Source: Bacteroidales bacterium (lineage in GTDB: Bacteria; Bacteroidota; Bacteroidia; Bacteroidales; SM23-62). From it: a DNA stretch of 5,462 bases. The translations under genes were made by a program, and so were the position numbers. The notes under the pieces are model-generated. The model was not told the DNA's origin, searched no databases, and saw only the letters and a list, made by a program, of their open reading frames with translations. The stretch is from contig JADHVS010000282.1 in NCBI GenBank assembly GCA_016783865.1, forward strand, positions 1 to 5,462, in the 5' to 3' direction. Positions 1 to 5,462 of the stretch are shown one piece after another (the first letter of the stretch is position 1; each line of letters begins with the position of its first letter).

Positions 1-58
1 GGGGAAAGAAAGAACCCCCTAAATCTGAAAGCAAACGATCATTCTCCAAATAATCCAT
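1..58 (-). CDS. Possible 5' end of a divergent gene (partial, uncertain)
   Basis: On the minus strand an ATG at 58-56 opens a frame that stays open to the window edge, giving 19 codons that read MDYLENDRLLSDLGGSFFP. An in-frame TAA lies directly upstream of this ATG, so the start cannot be further out in this frame. A sequence matching the Bacteroidota -7 box lies about 28 bases upstream on the same strand, which would suit a short leader. Nineteen codons are too few to identify a family, and an open frame of this length can occur by chance. The function is unknown. The alternative is that the whole stretch is intergenic. Confidence 0.25.
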   Translation of the reverse strand, partial: MDYLENDRLLSDLGGSFFP

Positions 59-85
59 TTACTGACAAAAAAAGGAGGTCCATAG

Positions 86-93
86 CAAAGATA
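86..93 (-). promoter_or_regulatory. Candidate Bacteroidota -7 promoter box, leftward
   Basis: The minus strand reads TATCTTTG here, an exact match to the TAnnTTTG -7 element described for Bacteroidota sigma factors. No clear TTTG-type -33 element is seen at the usual 19-21 base spacing, so the assignment rests on one box. It would drive transcription leftward, toward the possible minus-strand start at 58. An 8-base pattern with two free positions is common by chance in AT-rich DNA. Confidence 0.25.
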
Positions 94-235
94 CAACGAA
101 AAACAACAAGAGATGTCATCGGAAACAAGGTTTCAGATACACCCGGCGAAACTTCCCGCGCCTCGTTTTGGGAGAAGCGGAACTCCCACCGCACAAGCAT
201 GGAAGAAGTTTGTGTAAACCAAAAAAATATTCGAA
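94..235. other. Non-coding stretch with a GC-rich island
   Basis: No convincing gene is seen here on either strand. Bases 131-200 are about 57% GC by hand count (40 of 70), unlike the AT-rich DNA around them. Within them an imperfect direct repeat is visible: GCGAAACTTCCC at 146-157 and GCGGAACTCCC at 177-187. A weak 5-bp inverted repeat pairs GGGAG (170-174) with CTCCC (183-187). This could be a copy of a dispersed intergenic repeat or an old gene remnant; the sequence alone does not decide. It must include the leader of the lipoprotein gene at 236, but no clear TAnnTTTG box is visible on the plus strand. Confidence 0.4.
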
Positions 236-619
236 ATGAAAAAGATTAATCTTTGCCTTTTATTATTCGCTTTGTTTTTTACCTTGCTCCTGGCTTCATG
301 TCAAAAGGAAAAAGAAACGCAAAAGCGCCAAATATCCGAACGCGATATTTTGGTAACACAGCAATTGAGAGACTTTCAGCACACTCTGCAACTGAAAACC
401 ACCGGTTCAATGAGCACGGAAGATGCCGACTGGTATATCGAAGGCTTACTTAACCTGGAACAGGCTTACAATTATCATGATTTTATAAATTTGCAATTTA
501 CCAAGGATTCAATCATCCTGGTTTCCTCCAATGGGATGATTTCAGGTGAACAAATTGAACAGGCCTATGCCTATTTCGCCGATCTATTAGATGCATATAT
601 CAAATCAATCCAGTCCTGA
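236..619 (+). CDS. Small lipoprotein, likely N-terminal part of a frameshifted gene
   Basis: This encodes a 127-residue predicted lipoprotein of unknown function. The N-terminus has two lysines, a hydrophobic core (residues 4-19) and a lipobox Leu-Ala-Ser-Cys with the lipidated Cys at residue 22. The residues after Cys are Gln-Lys-Glu-Lys-Glu, similar to the charged lipoprotein export signal that sends some Bacteroidota lipoproteins to the outer face of the outer membrane; surface display is inferred. The remainder is soluble, with a Ser-Thr-Glu-Asp-Ala-Asp-Trp-Tyr-Ile-Glu-Gly-Leu-Leu-Asn stretch near residues 61-74 that resembles a conserved segment of uncharacterised Bacteroidota lipoproteins (from memory, not a search). 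The frame ends at TGA 617-619, shortly after the reading appears to shift into the +1 frame, so the last residues (Lys-Ser-Ile-Gln-Ser) are probably an artefact of the shift. The start is fixed by the signal peptide; the leader is A-rich with no Shine-Dalgarno site. Confidence 0.8.
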   Translation: MKKINLCLLLFALFFTLLLASCQKEKETQKRQISERDILVTQQLRDFQHTLQLKTTGSMSTEDADWYIEGLLNLEQAYNYHDFINLQFTKDSIILVSSNGMISGEQIEQAYAYFADLLDAYIKSIQS

Positions 620-1172
620 TTTCGGTTTCGATATCATTGATATCAATTCCGTTGAAACGGAACTGAAAGACGGTACAGTTGTGATGTATATGGAGTCCTC
701 GTCAAGTGATGATCTGGCAAACAACTATGTGCCTTTTAACCAGGATGACTATTGGTACTGGGGATGGGATCTTGGAAAATGTAATGGATACCAGGGTGTT
801 GGAGACGCTGCAGATAAACTTGAGTATAAATTTAATCATCCGATTATGCCCTCAAGTTATTACTATTTTACTGATGTTGTCATTATCTTGGTGGAACCAA
901 CCTCTCAATATTATGATCCCAATAATCCCTATGGAGAGTATATGCTATTCAGAAAAACCGGACCAGGTGCAAATCCACCAGAAGAACCTTGTATGATTCC
1001 GGATGAATTGAATTATTACCTTAACAAATTTGATTACATCAAGAATTTAAATAAACCTCAAGATAAATTCTTCAAATGTGTAGAGGTGATTGATGATATT
1101 ATTATTGGAAGTGGCTGGGGACGTATTCACAAATACGATTTATACTATGGAATTCCAACGGCTCATGACTGA
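591..1172 (+). CDS. C-terminal part of the frameshifted lipoprotein gene
   Basis: This open frame of up to 193 residues has no recognised enzymatic function. It is in the +1 frame relative to the lipoprotein ORF and overlaps its last 29 bases; an in-frame TAG at 588-590 closes it upstream. It has no signal peptide and no ribosome binding site at its first ATG. Its sequence looks like the continuation of the lipoprotein: reading Asp-Ala-Tyr from the first frame into Ser-Asn-Gln-Ser-Ser of this one gives a protein of about 311 residues. Visible motifs are an aromatic stretch YWYWGWDLGKCNGY (residues 54-67), followed by Gly-Asp-Ala-Ala-Asp (71-75), and Cys at 64, 133 and 163. If translated alone it would be cytoplasmic, which suits its composition poorly. 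The alternative is a separate, translationally coupled gene. It ends 16 bases before the next gene, so co-transcription is plausible. Confidence 0.7.
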   Translation: MHISNQSSPDFGFDIIDINSVETELKDGTVVMYMESSSSDDLANNYVPFNQDDYWYWGWDLGKCNGYQGVGDAADKLEYKFNHPIMPSSYYYFTDVVIILVEPTSQYYDPNNPYGEYMLFRKTGPGANPPEEPCMIPDELNYYLNKFDYIKNLNKPQDKFFKCVEVIDDIIIGSGWGRIHKYDLYYGIPTAHD

Positions 1173-1188
1173 TTTAACAGATATTTTA

Positions 1189-2655
1189 ATGAAATATTCG
1201 ATATCAATTTTTTTCGTCTTGGGAATTCTGACCACATATTCACAATCGACCTTCTTTACCCATTTTCCAAAGCCTGGGTTTGAAAAAGGATGTGATGCTG
1301 CGGAAACATCTGACAATTCCTTGATTATTGCCGGATATACAGATCCTGACAACTTATATATTTACAATGGATGCCTGCTGAAACTATCGTCGGAAGGCGA
1401 ACTGCTTAAAGAGAGTATTCTGGTAAGAGAAAATCAATCAATATTACTAATCAAGATATTGGGTATCCCTAATAACGATCAGCAATTTTTATGTATTGGA
1501 TCCAGTGATTCAGTATTTAACACACACATTAAGAATAAGTTAATATTTAATATTATTGATACAACATTACAGATCTTAGATAGTTGCTTTTATCATACGG
1601 AACTGGATAAGATTTTACAACCTCAGGCAATTGATCTCTGGAATGACAGCATATTATTTCTTTTGAATGGCTACTCTTCGAATCCTTTTAATGGGATACA
1701 ACTGGGAGTGGTAAAAATAAAATTACCCTTTGATAGTATTGCTTCCGTCTTTTTTGAAAGTATATATGAATATTTTCCGCAAGATATTCTCTGGGTCGAT
1801 AGTAAAGTAAAGGTTTTCTATATGTTTGGACCACCGGTAGGAAATGGATTGGCGAACATGTTAGAATTAGATGAAAATCTTAATTATCTTGGATCAAAAC
1901 CGGCTCCGGAAGGGATATGTTCTTCCCTGGCAAGCGAGTACAAAAATGATACTTGCTATATTCTCACGGGAACCTGGGATGATCCTTTTGGTCCTCAAAC
2001 CATAAGAACGTATCTTATGGATCTAAACGATGATACCATCCAGAGTCTCCTATTTCCTCGCCATAATGATACGATTTTATATGGAGGCGGTTGTACGAAT
2101 ACGGTATTTAATGGAAATGAGATATTTGTTGCCGGGGTATTGAATCTGATCCCTTCTCAATTCCCCTATCAGCAATCCTCTTCCTGGATACAGGTTTCCA
2201 GGATTAGCAATGATTTTTCTCTTCTTTCTCAAACCTATTATGGAGGTGATGCGTTTTATTATCCATTTTCAATCATACCTACTCAGGATGGTGGCGCCTT
2301 TCTGACGGGCTATCGATACGATTATACCATGCCTGAAAATGATCTTGACATTTTCGCTTTGAAAGTAGACAGTTTTGGTTTGGTCACCAACATTCCTGAG
2401 GATGCCTCCTGGCAGATGAATGACGCCATCCTATGCCCCAACCCCGGCTTTGAATACGGCATCGCTATTGTGGGGGCGCAGCATCCGCAAGCCACGCTGT
2501 TTTTATATGACCTGAATGGAAGGTTGGTCATGGAACGCCCATTGAATCAGCATCAAACCCGGATCCAGACCACCTCCCTCCCCACCGGGACCTATATCTA
2601 CACATTTGTTGCTTATGAAAAAGTGATCGGAACGGGAAAGTGGGTAAAGCAGTAA
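1189..2655 (+). CDS. Secreted beta-propeller-like protein with T9SS type A sorting domain (copy 1)
   Basis: This 488-residue protein is predicted to be secreted by T9SS. The chosen ATG begins a signal peptide (residues 1-18, hydrophobic core 5-14, likely cut before Gln19). Earlier in-frame ATGs at 1090, 1093, 1147 and 1165 lack a signal peptide or lie inside the upstream ORF. The body shows blade-like motifs: residues 36-70 (Asp-Ala-Ala-Glu-Thr, then Leu-Ile-Ile-Ala-Gly, then Leu-Leu-Lys-Leu) and 367-397 (Asp-Gly-Gly, Phe-Leu-Thr-Gly, then Ile-Phe-Ala-Leu-Lys-Val-Asp). This suggests a beta-propeller, but the blade number is not determined. A core at 293-316 (NDTILYGGG...) is shared with both downstream copies. 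The C-terminal domain, residues ~416-488, has Pro-Asn-Pro-Gly, LFLYDLNGRLV, LPTGTYIYTF and a terminal Lys-Trp-Val-Lys-Gln, the standard type A sorting pattern; in known systems PorU removes this domain and anchors the protein. It carries 8 cysteines against 1 in the next copy. Ligand or activity is unknown. Confidence 0.93.
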   Translation: MKYSISIFFVLGILTTYSQSTFFTHFPKPGFEKGCDAAETSDNSLIIAGYTDPDNLYIYNGCLLKLSSEGELLKESILVRENQSILLIKILGIPNNDQQFLCIGSSDSVFNTHIKNKLIFNIIDTTLQILDSCFYHTELDKILQPQAIDLWNDSILFLLNGYSSNPFNGIQLGVVKIKLPFDSIASVFFESIYEYFPQDILWVDSKVKVFYMFGPPVGNGLANMLELDENLNYLGSKPAPEGICSSLASEYKNDTCYILTGTWDDPFGPQTIRTYLMDLNDDTIQSLLFPRHNDTILYGGGCTNTVFNGNEIFVAGVLNLIPSQFPYQQSSSWIQVSRISNDFSLLSQTYYGGDAFYYPFSIIPTQDGGAFLTGYRYDYTMPENDLDIFALKVDSFGLVTNIPEDASWQMNDAILCPNPGFEYGIAIVGAQHPQATLFLYDLNGRLVMERPLNQHQTRIQTTSLPTGTYIYTFVAYEKVIGTGKWVKQ

Positions 2656-2777
2656 CCTGCACTTTTATGATTTAACCTATGGAATTTTTACTCTTGAACC
2701 CCCAATTGAATAACTAAACCAAAATTGTCACGGCTACCAGGATATTTCGTGGCCGTGACAATTGCTCAAGAAAAAAA
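2381..2777 (+). repeat. 3' homology block, copy 1: sorting domain plus intergenic leader
   Basis: From TGGTCACCAACATT onward this block matches 3994-4389 closely: 69 of 84 residues agree across the sorting domain and its linker (15 differences by hand alignment), and the following 122-base gap has only 13 substitutions and one indel. Bases 2401-2520 are 55% GC by hand count, against 26% for 1501-1620 in the body of the same gene. The abrupt change in similarity and base composition at the body/sorting-domain junction suggests that the 3' module evolves separately, by recombination or gene conversion. Confidence 0.8.
2723..2763 (+). promoter_or_regulatory. Conserved 5' leader hairpin, copy 1
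   Basis: The arms AATTGTCACGGCTAC (2723-2737) and GTGGCCGTGACAATT (2749-2763) form a 15-bp stem around an 11-base loop. The single imperfect pair is T2735 with G2752, a U-G wobble in plus-strand RNA but an A-C mismatch in minus-strand RNA, which favours a role in the plus-strand transcript. The hairpin ends 14 bases before the ATG at 2778, with an A-rich run between. No U-tract follows on the plus strand, so it is not a typical intrinsic terminator. It may control translation start, mRNA processing or stability. A box TACTCTTG at 2689-2696 differs by one base from TAnnTTTG and could be the promoter, giving a leader of about 75 bases. Confidence 0.75.
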
Positions 2778-4268
2778 ATGAGACATATAAGTATTTTGAC
2801 TATTGCCATATTCTTTTTCATGTTTCAAACTGAAGCACAGGAAACATTTTTTAAGATATATAACACTCTTTATTTTGATCAGTCCTTTGATGCCATTGAG
2901 ACATTAAATGGAGATTATCTGATAATCGGAGAAAGAGCCTTATCCTATCTCGAGGATTCAACCTATGGTTATATACTTAAAATCAATGCTGAAGGTTTAT
3001 TTCTGCAGGAAGCTGTCGTCGGGGATCAGGGAGAATGGTCAAGATTCTCATTCATCCAACGACTCACTGACATTCCGGATCAATATATAATCGGAGGTTG
3101 GAGCGATTCTTCCAATCAAGGAACCATATTTAATAAGATGATACTTCAAATAATAGATGAAGAACTTTCGGTTCAATCAAAAACAACTTTCTTGTCTCCT
3201 CCTGACTATGTTTACCATCCGTGGAAATCCCAGATAATTCTTGACAGTTTACTCTATATACTTAGTTTTTATTTCCCCCCTGGTGCAAACTCCCAGATTG
3301 CGGTTACAAAAGTCCGGCTTCCATATGATAGTATCAATTCATATCATTCACCTGCCATATCAGTTCATAGTCCTTATGACCTTTTATATATGGGCTCTGA
3401 TTCAATCTTTCAGGTTTTTTATATCGGGCCGCTTTTTAAGGCATCAATACCATCTAAAATCTTACAACTAGATGGAAACCTTAACTATATAACTACTTTA
3501 GAGGGCCCACCATATATTCTGACTTCAATTTGCGCCACACAATATAATGATACCTCTTTTTTGTTGACCGGTTCGGGAATCTCTCCCGAATATCCAGCCA
3601 AACAGCATATTATGGTTTATTTGATGAATAACAATAACGACACATTAAAAAAACTGGAATATTTTAACCATCCTGACACAATATTATATGCCGGTGGGGG
3701 TACAAATACCGTAATCAATGGCGAATCCATTTTTGTAACAGGTATATATAATTTTGATCCTTCTTCTTCTTATCTCTGGCAAACTACACCAACATGGATT
3801 CAGATTACAAAAACAGACATGGACCTAAATATTATCAGTCATCATTTTTATGGAGGTGATGCATTATATATTCCATACGCTGCTATTTCTACTTCAGATG
3901 GAGGAGTGTTGATAACCGGCTTTACCTGGGATTATACTATTCCGGGAAATATGCTCAGAGATATTTTTGTATTAAAGGTGGATACTGCCGGCGTGGTCAC
4001 CAACATTTCCGAAGAAGCCTCCTGGAAGATGAATGACGCCATCCTTTACCCCAACCCCGGATCCGATTATTTCATCGCCATCGTGGGGGCGCAGCATCCG
4101 CAAGCCACCTTGTTTTTATATGACCTGAACGGAAGGCTGGTCATGGAACGCCAACTGCACCAACATCAAACCCGGATTAACACCGCCTTCCTTCCCACAG
4201 GGACGTATATCTATACATTTGTCACAGATGGAAAAGGGATTGGAACGGGAAAGTGGGTAAAGCAGTAA
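2778..4268 (+). CDS. Secreted beta-propeller-like protein with T9SS type A sorting domain (copy 2)
   Basis: This 496-residue protein is a full-length paralogue of its neighbours. It starts with a signal peptide (residues 1-20, Phe-rich core, cleavage predicted after Glu-Ala, before Gln21). A first blade-like segment at 38-77 reads Asp-Ala-Ile-Glu-Thr, Tyr-Leu-Ile-Ile-Gly, then Tyr-Ile-Leu-Lys-Ile-Asn; a last one begins at Asp-Gly-Gly 374-376 and ends in Ile-Phe-Val-Leu-Lys-Val-Asp. The central core PDTILYAGGGTNT (299-311) followed by SIFVTG is strongly conserved in the third copy. The sorting domain (424-496) has Tyr-Pro-Asn-Pro-Gly, LFLYDLNGRLV and the Lys-Trp-Val-Lys-Gln end. T9SS export and PorU processing are known for the domain class; a propeller fold is inferred from motif spacing. 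Only one Cys is present. It lies 122 bases after copy 1 and is preceded by a strong hairpin and an A-rich leader without a Shine-Dalgarno site. No catalytic residues or substrate can be recognised. Confidence 0.95.
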   Translation: MRHISILTIAIFFFMFQTEAQETFFKIYNTLYFDQSFDAIETLNGDYLIIGERALSYLEDSTYGYILKINAEGLFLQEAVVGDQGEWSRFSFIQRLTDIPDQYIIGGWSDSSNQGTIFNKMILQIIDEELSVQSKTTFLSPPDYVYHPWKSQIILDSLLYILSFYFPPGANSQIAVTKVRLPYDSINSYHSPAISVHSPYDLLYMGSDSIFQVFYIGPLFKASIPSKILQLDGNLNYITTLEGPPYILTSICATQYNDTSFLLTGSGISPEYPAKQHIMVYLMNNNNDTLKKLEYFNHPDTILYAGGGTNTVINGESIFVTGIYNFDPSSSYLWQTTPTWIQITKTDMDLNIISHHFYGGDALYIPYAAISTSDGGVLITGFTWDYTIPGNMLRDIFVLKVDTAGVVTNISEEASWKMNDAILYPNPGSDYFIAIVGAQHPQATLFLYDLNGRLVMERQLHQHQTRINTAFLPTGTYIYTFVTDGKGIGTGKWVKQ

Positions 4269-4389
4269 CCTGCACTTTTATGATTTAACATACGGAATAT
4301 TTACTCTTGAACCCCCGAATGAATAACTAAAAGAAAATTGTCACGGCTACCAACAATTTACGTGGCCGTGACAATTTCTCAAGAAAAAA
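3994..4389 (+). repeat. 3' homology block, copy 2: sorting domain plus intergenic leader
   Basis: This is the partner of the block at 2381-2777. Bases 4021-4140 are 54% GC by hand count (65 of 120), while 3121-3240 in the body of the same gene are 33% (40 of 120). The same composition step at the same place in two paralogues makes a property of the sorting-domain module more likely than chance. Confidence 0.8.
4336..4376 (+). promoter_or_regulatory. Conserved 5' leader hairpin, copy 2
   Basis: The arms at 4336-4350 and 4362-4376 are identical to those of the first hairpin, including the U-G wobble position, and one further A-T pair (4335/4377) extends this stem to 16 bp. The 11-base loop differs from the first at 5 positions while all 30 stem bases are unchanged, a pattern expected when pairing is under selection. 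It ends 13 bases before the ATG at 4390. The near-consensus box TACTCTTG recurs at 4302-4309. No U-tract follows on the plus strand. Confidence 0.75.
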
Positions 4390-5462
4390 ATGAGACAAAC
4401 AAGTATTTTGACTATTGCTTTGTTCTTTTTCATGTTTCAAATTGAAGCACAAGATACTTTTTTTAAAATATTCAACAGCGATTATTTTGATCAATCCTTT
4501 GATGCTATTGAGACATTAAATGGAGATTTTCTTATAATCGGAGAAAGAGCATTGTCCTATTTACAGTTACAGGATACAACATATGGATATATATTAAAAA
4601 TCACTCCGGATGGATCATTTATCGAAGATACAAATATAGGTATCGCGGGAGAGTGGACTCATTTCTCATTTATTCAAGATCTCCCAAATACTCCCTATCA
4701 ATATATCATTGGGGGGTGGATTTTGGATTTGACACAAGACACTGTATTTAACAGAATAACATTACATATCATCAATAACAACCTTGAGATTCAGTCACAA
4801 ACTACATTTTACGCACCTCCAAATTTCATTTACCGCCCATGGAAAGCCGAAATTATTTTTGACAGTCTATTATATATTCTCAGCCATTACTATCCTCCGA
4901 ATTCAAATACTCAGATTGCGATCTCAAAGTTTCGTTTGCCCTTTGACAGTATCGCATCGTATCATTCTCCTGCCATATCAATTCATAGCCCTTATGATCT
5001 TCTTTATATAAACCCGGACTCGATGTTTAAAGTTTTTTATATCGGACCTCTATTATCAGAATCATCACCCAGTAAGATTCTTCAATTAGATATAGATGTA
5101 AATTATCTGGCTACCATCGAAGGGCCTCCGTATATTTTAACTTCAATTTGTGCAACGCATTACAATGATTCATCCTTTTTGCTAACTGGCTCAGGCACTT
5201 CCCCTTCCACTACTGCAAAACAACATATCATAATGTATCTGATGAATAATAATAATGATACCCTAAAGAAAGTGGAATATTTTAATGACCCGGATACAAT
5301 ATTATATGCAGGCGGAGGTACAAACACGGTGATTAACGGCGAATCTATTTTTATCACAGGTATATATAATTTTGATCCTTCTTCATATCCTTGGCAAACT
5401 ACTCCTACCTGGATTCAGGTAACCCGAACAGATATGGATTTAAATATTATCAGTCACCATTT
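4390..5462 (+). CDS. Secreted beta-propeller-like protein (copy 3), cut by window end
   Basis: A frame of 357 complete codons runs from the ATG at 4390 to the right edge without a stop. It begins MRQTSILTIALFFFMFQ, a signal peptide with predicted cleavage after Glu-Ala, before Gln21. It aligns with copy 2 along its whole visible length: Asp-Ala-Ile-Glu-Thr-Leu-Asn-Gly-Asp near residue 38, SYHSPAIS, GPPYILTSICAT, and the core PDTILYAGGGTNT followed by SIFITGIYNFDP. By eye about 70% of residues agree, with a two-residue insertion near residue 60. The last blade-like segment and the sorting domain should lie beyond the window; their presence is inferred from the paralogues. The same hairpin and A-rich leader precede it. 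Activity and ligand are unknown. Confidence 0.93.
   Translation, partial: MRQTSILTIALFFFMFQIEAQDTFFKIFNSDYFDQSFDAIETLNGDFLIIGERALSYLQLQDTTYGYILKITPDGSFIEDTNIGIAGEWTHFSFIQDLPNTPYQYIIGGWILDLTQDTVFNRITLHIINNNLEIQSQTTFYAPPNFIYRPWKAEIIFDSLLYILSHYYPPNSNTQIAISKFRLPFDSIASYHSPAISIHSPYDLLYINPDSMFKVFYIGPLLSESSPSKILQLDIDVNYLATIEGPPYILTSICATHYNDSSFLLTGSGTSPSTTAKQHIIMYLMNNNNDTLKKVEYFNDPDTILYAGGGTNTVINGESIFITGIYNFDPSSYPWQTTPTWIQVTRTDMDLNIISHH

Larger units (their letters stand above)
2656..4268 (+). repeat. Tandem duplication unit 1 (leader, hairpin and copy 2)
   Basis: This unit of about 1.61 kb (leader plus gene) is repeated head-to-tail from 4269 to the window end. The start codons are 1612 bases apart and the leaders are 122 and 121 bases. 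The similarity covers leader, hairpin, signal peptide and coding body, so leader and gene were duplicated as one unit. Protein identity to the next unit is roughly 70% by eye, so the duplication is not recent. Confidence 0.85.
4269..5462 (+). repeat. Tandem duplication unit 2 (partial at window edge)
   Basis: This is the second head-to-tail unit: a 121-base leader with hairpin, then the third paralogue, still open at the right edge. The leader is aligned to that at 2656-2777 with a single-base length difference in the A run before the ATG. Confidence 0.85.

Noticed and set aside
1..19. GGGG...CCCC inverted repeat at the left edge
   Set aside because: Only four pairs around a purine-rich loop at the window boundary, too weak to call a structure.
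253..453. Plus-strand frame of 66 codons inside the lipoprotein gene
   Set aside because: It overlaps the signal peptide and body of the lipoprotein in another frame and has no export signal or motif of its own.
706..996. Plus-strand frame of 96 codons within the second half of the lipoprotein gene
   Set aside because: It is out of frame with the aromatic/Cys motif region, rich in Met/Ile/Leu from AT-rich DNA, and has no leader.
1140..1352. Minus-strand frame opposite the signal peptide of copy 1
   Set aside because: It is antisense to a well-supported gene, with no promoter or recognisable protein feature.
2723..2763. Hairpin as a rho-independent terminator of copy 1
   Set aside because: On the plus strand the stem is followed by GCTCAAG and an A-run, not a T-run. 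On the minus strand a T-rich stretch follows, but no minus-strand gene is present and the stem then has an A-C mismatch.
2656..2777. Integron-type attC site between cassettes
   Set aside because: An ATTTAAC fits the RYYYAAC core at 2669-2675, but no matching GTTRRRY core is present, and the neighbouring genes are paralogues rather than unrelated cassettes.
4784..5011. Plus-strand frame inside copy 3 in another phase
   Set aside because: The frame from 4390 is open throughout and matches copy 2 residue by residue. A similar shadow occurs at the equivalent place in copy 2 (3241-3471).
5160..5357. Minus-strand frame opposite copy 3
   Set aside because: It lies antisense to a continuous reading frame conserved with copy 2, so it is a shadow.

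Overview
The window looks like chromosomal DNA from a member of the Bacteroidota. The evidence is a predicted lipoprotein with a Bacteroidota-style post-cysteine signal, signal peptides ending just before Gln, A-rich leaders without Shine-Dalgarno sites before the starts, AT-rich coding bodies, and two complete C-terminal type A sorting domains of the type IX secretion system (T9SS). No RNA gene, CRISPR array, transposase or plasmid function was seen. Nothing in the sequence narrows the genus.

Layout: 1-235 holds no convincing complete gene. A possible start of a divergent minus-strand gene lies at 1-58 with a Bacteroidota-like -7 box upstream, followed by a GC-rich stretch of unknown role. 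236-1172 holds a small lipoprotein ORF and a second ORF overlapping it by 29 bases in the +1 frame. Together they read as one ~311-residue lipoprotein gene broken by a frameshift. 1189-2655, 2778-4268 and 4390 to the window end are three tandem paralogues, each encoding a secreted protein of about 490 residues with beta-propeller-like blade motifs; the two complete copies end in a T9SS sorting domain. The third copy runs off the right edge.

The two intergenic gaps inside the tandem array (122 and 121 bases) are near-duplicates. Each carries a strong 15-bp hairpin ending about 14 bases before the next ATG. The stem is unchanged between copies while 5 of 11 loop bases differ. The sorting-domain 3' ends of the first two paralogues are much more alike, and much richer in GC, than their bodies, which suggests recombination or gene conversion of the C-terminal module.

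How the genes work together (inference): all products are predicted to be exported to the cell surface or outside, the lipoprotein by lipidation and the propellers by T9SS. They may form a surface-protein locus grown by duplication. No enzymatic function can be assigned to any of them.
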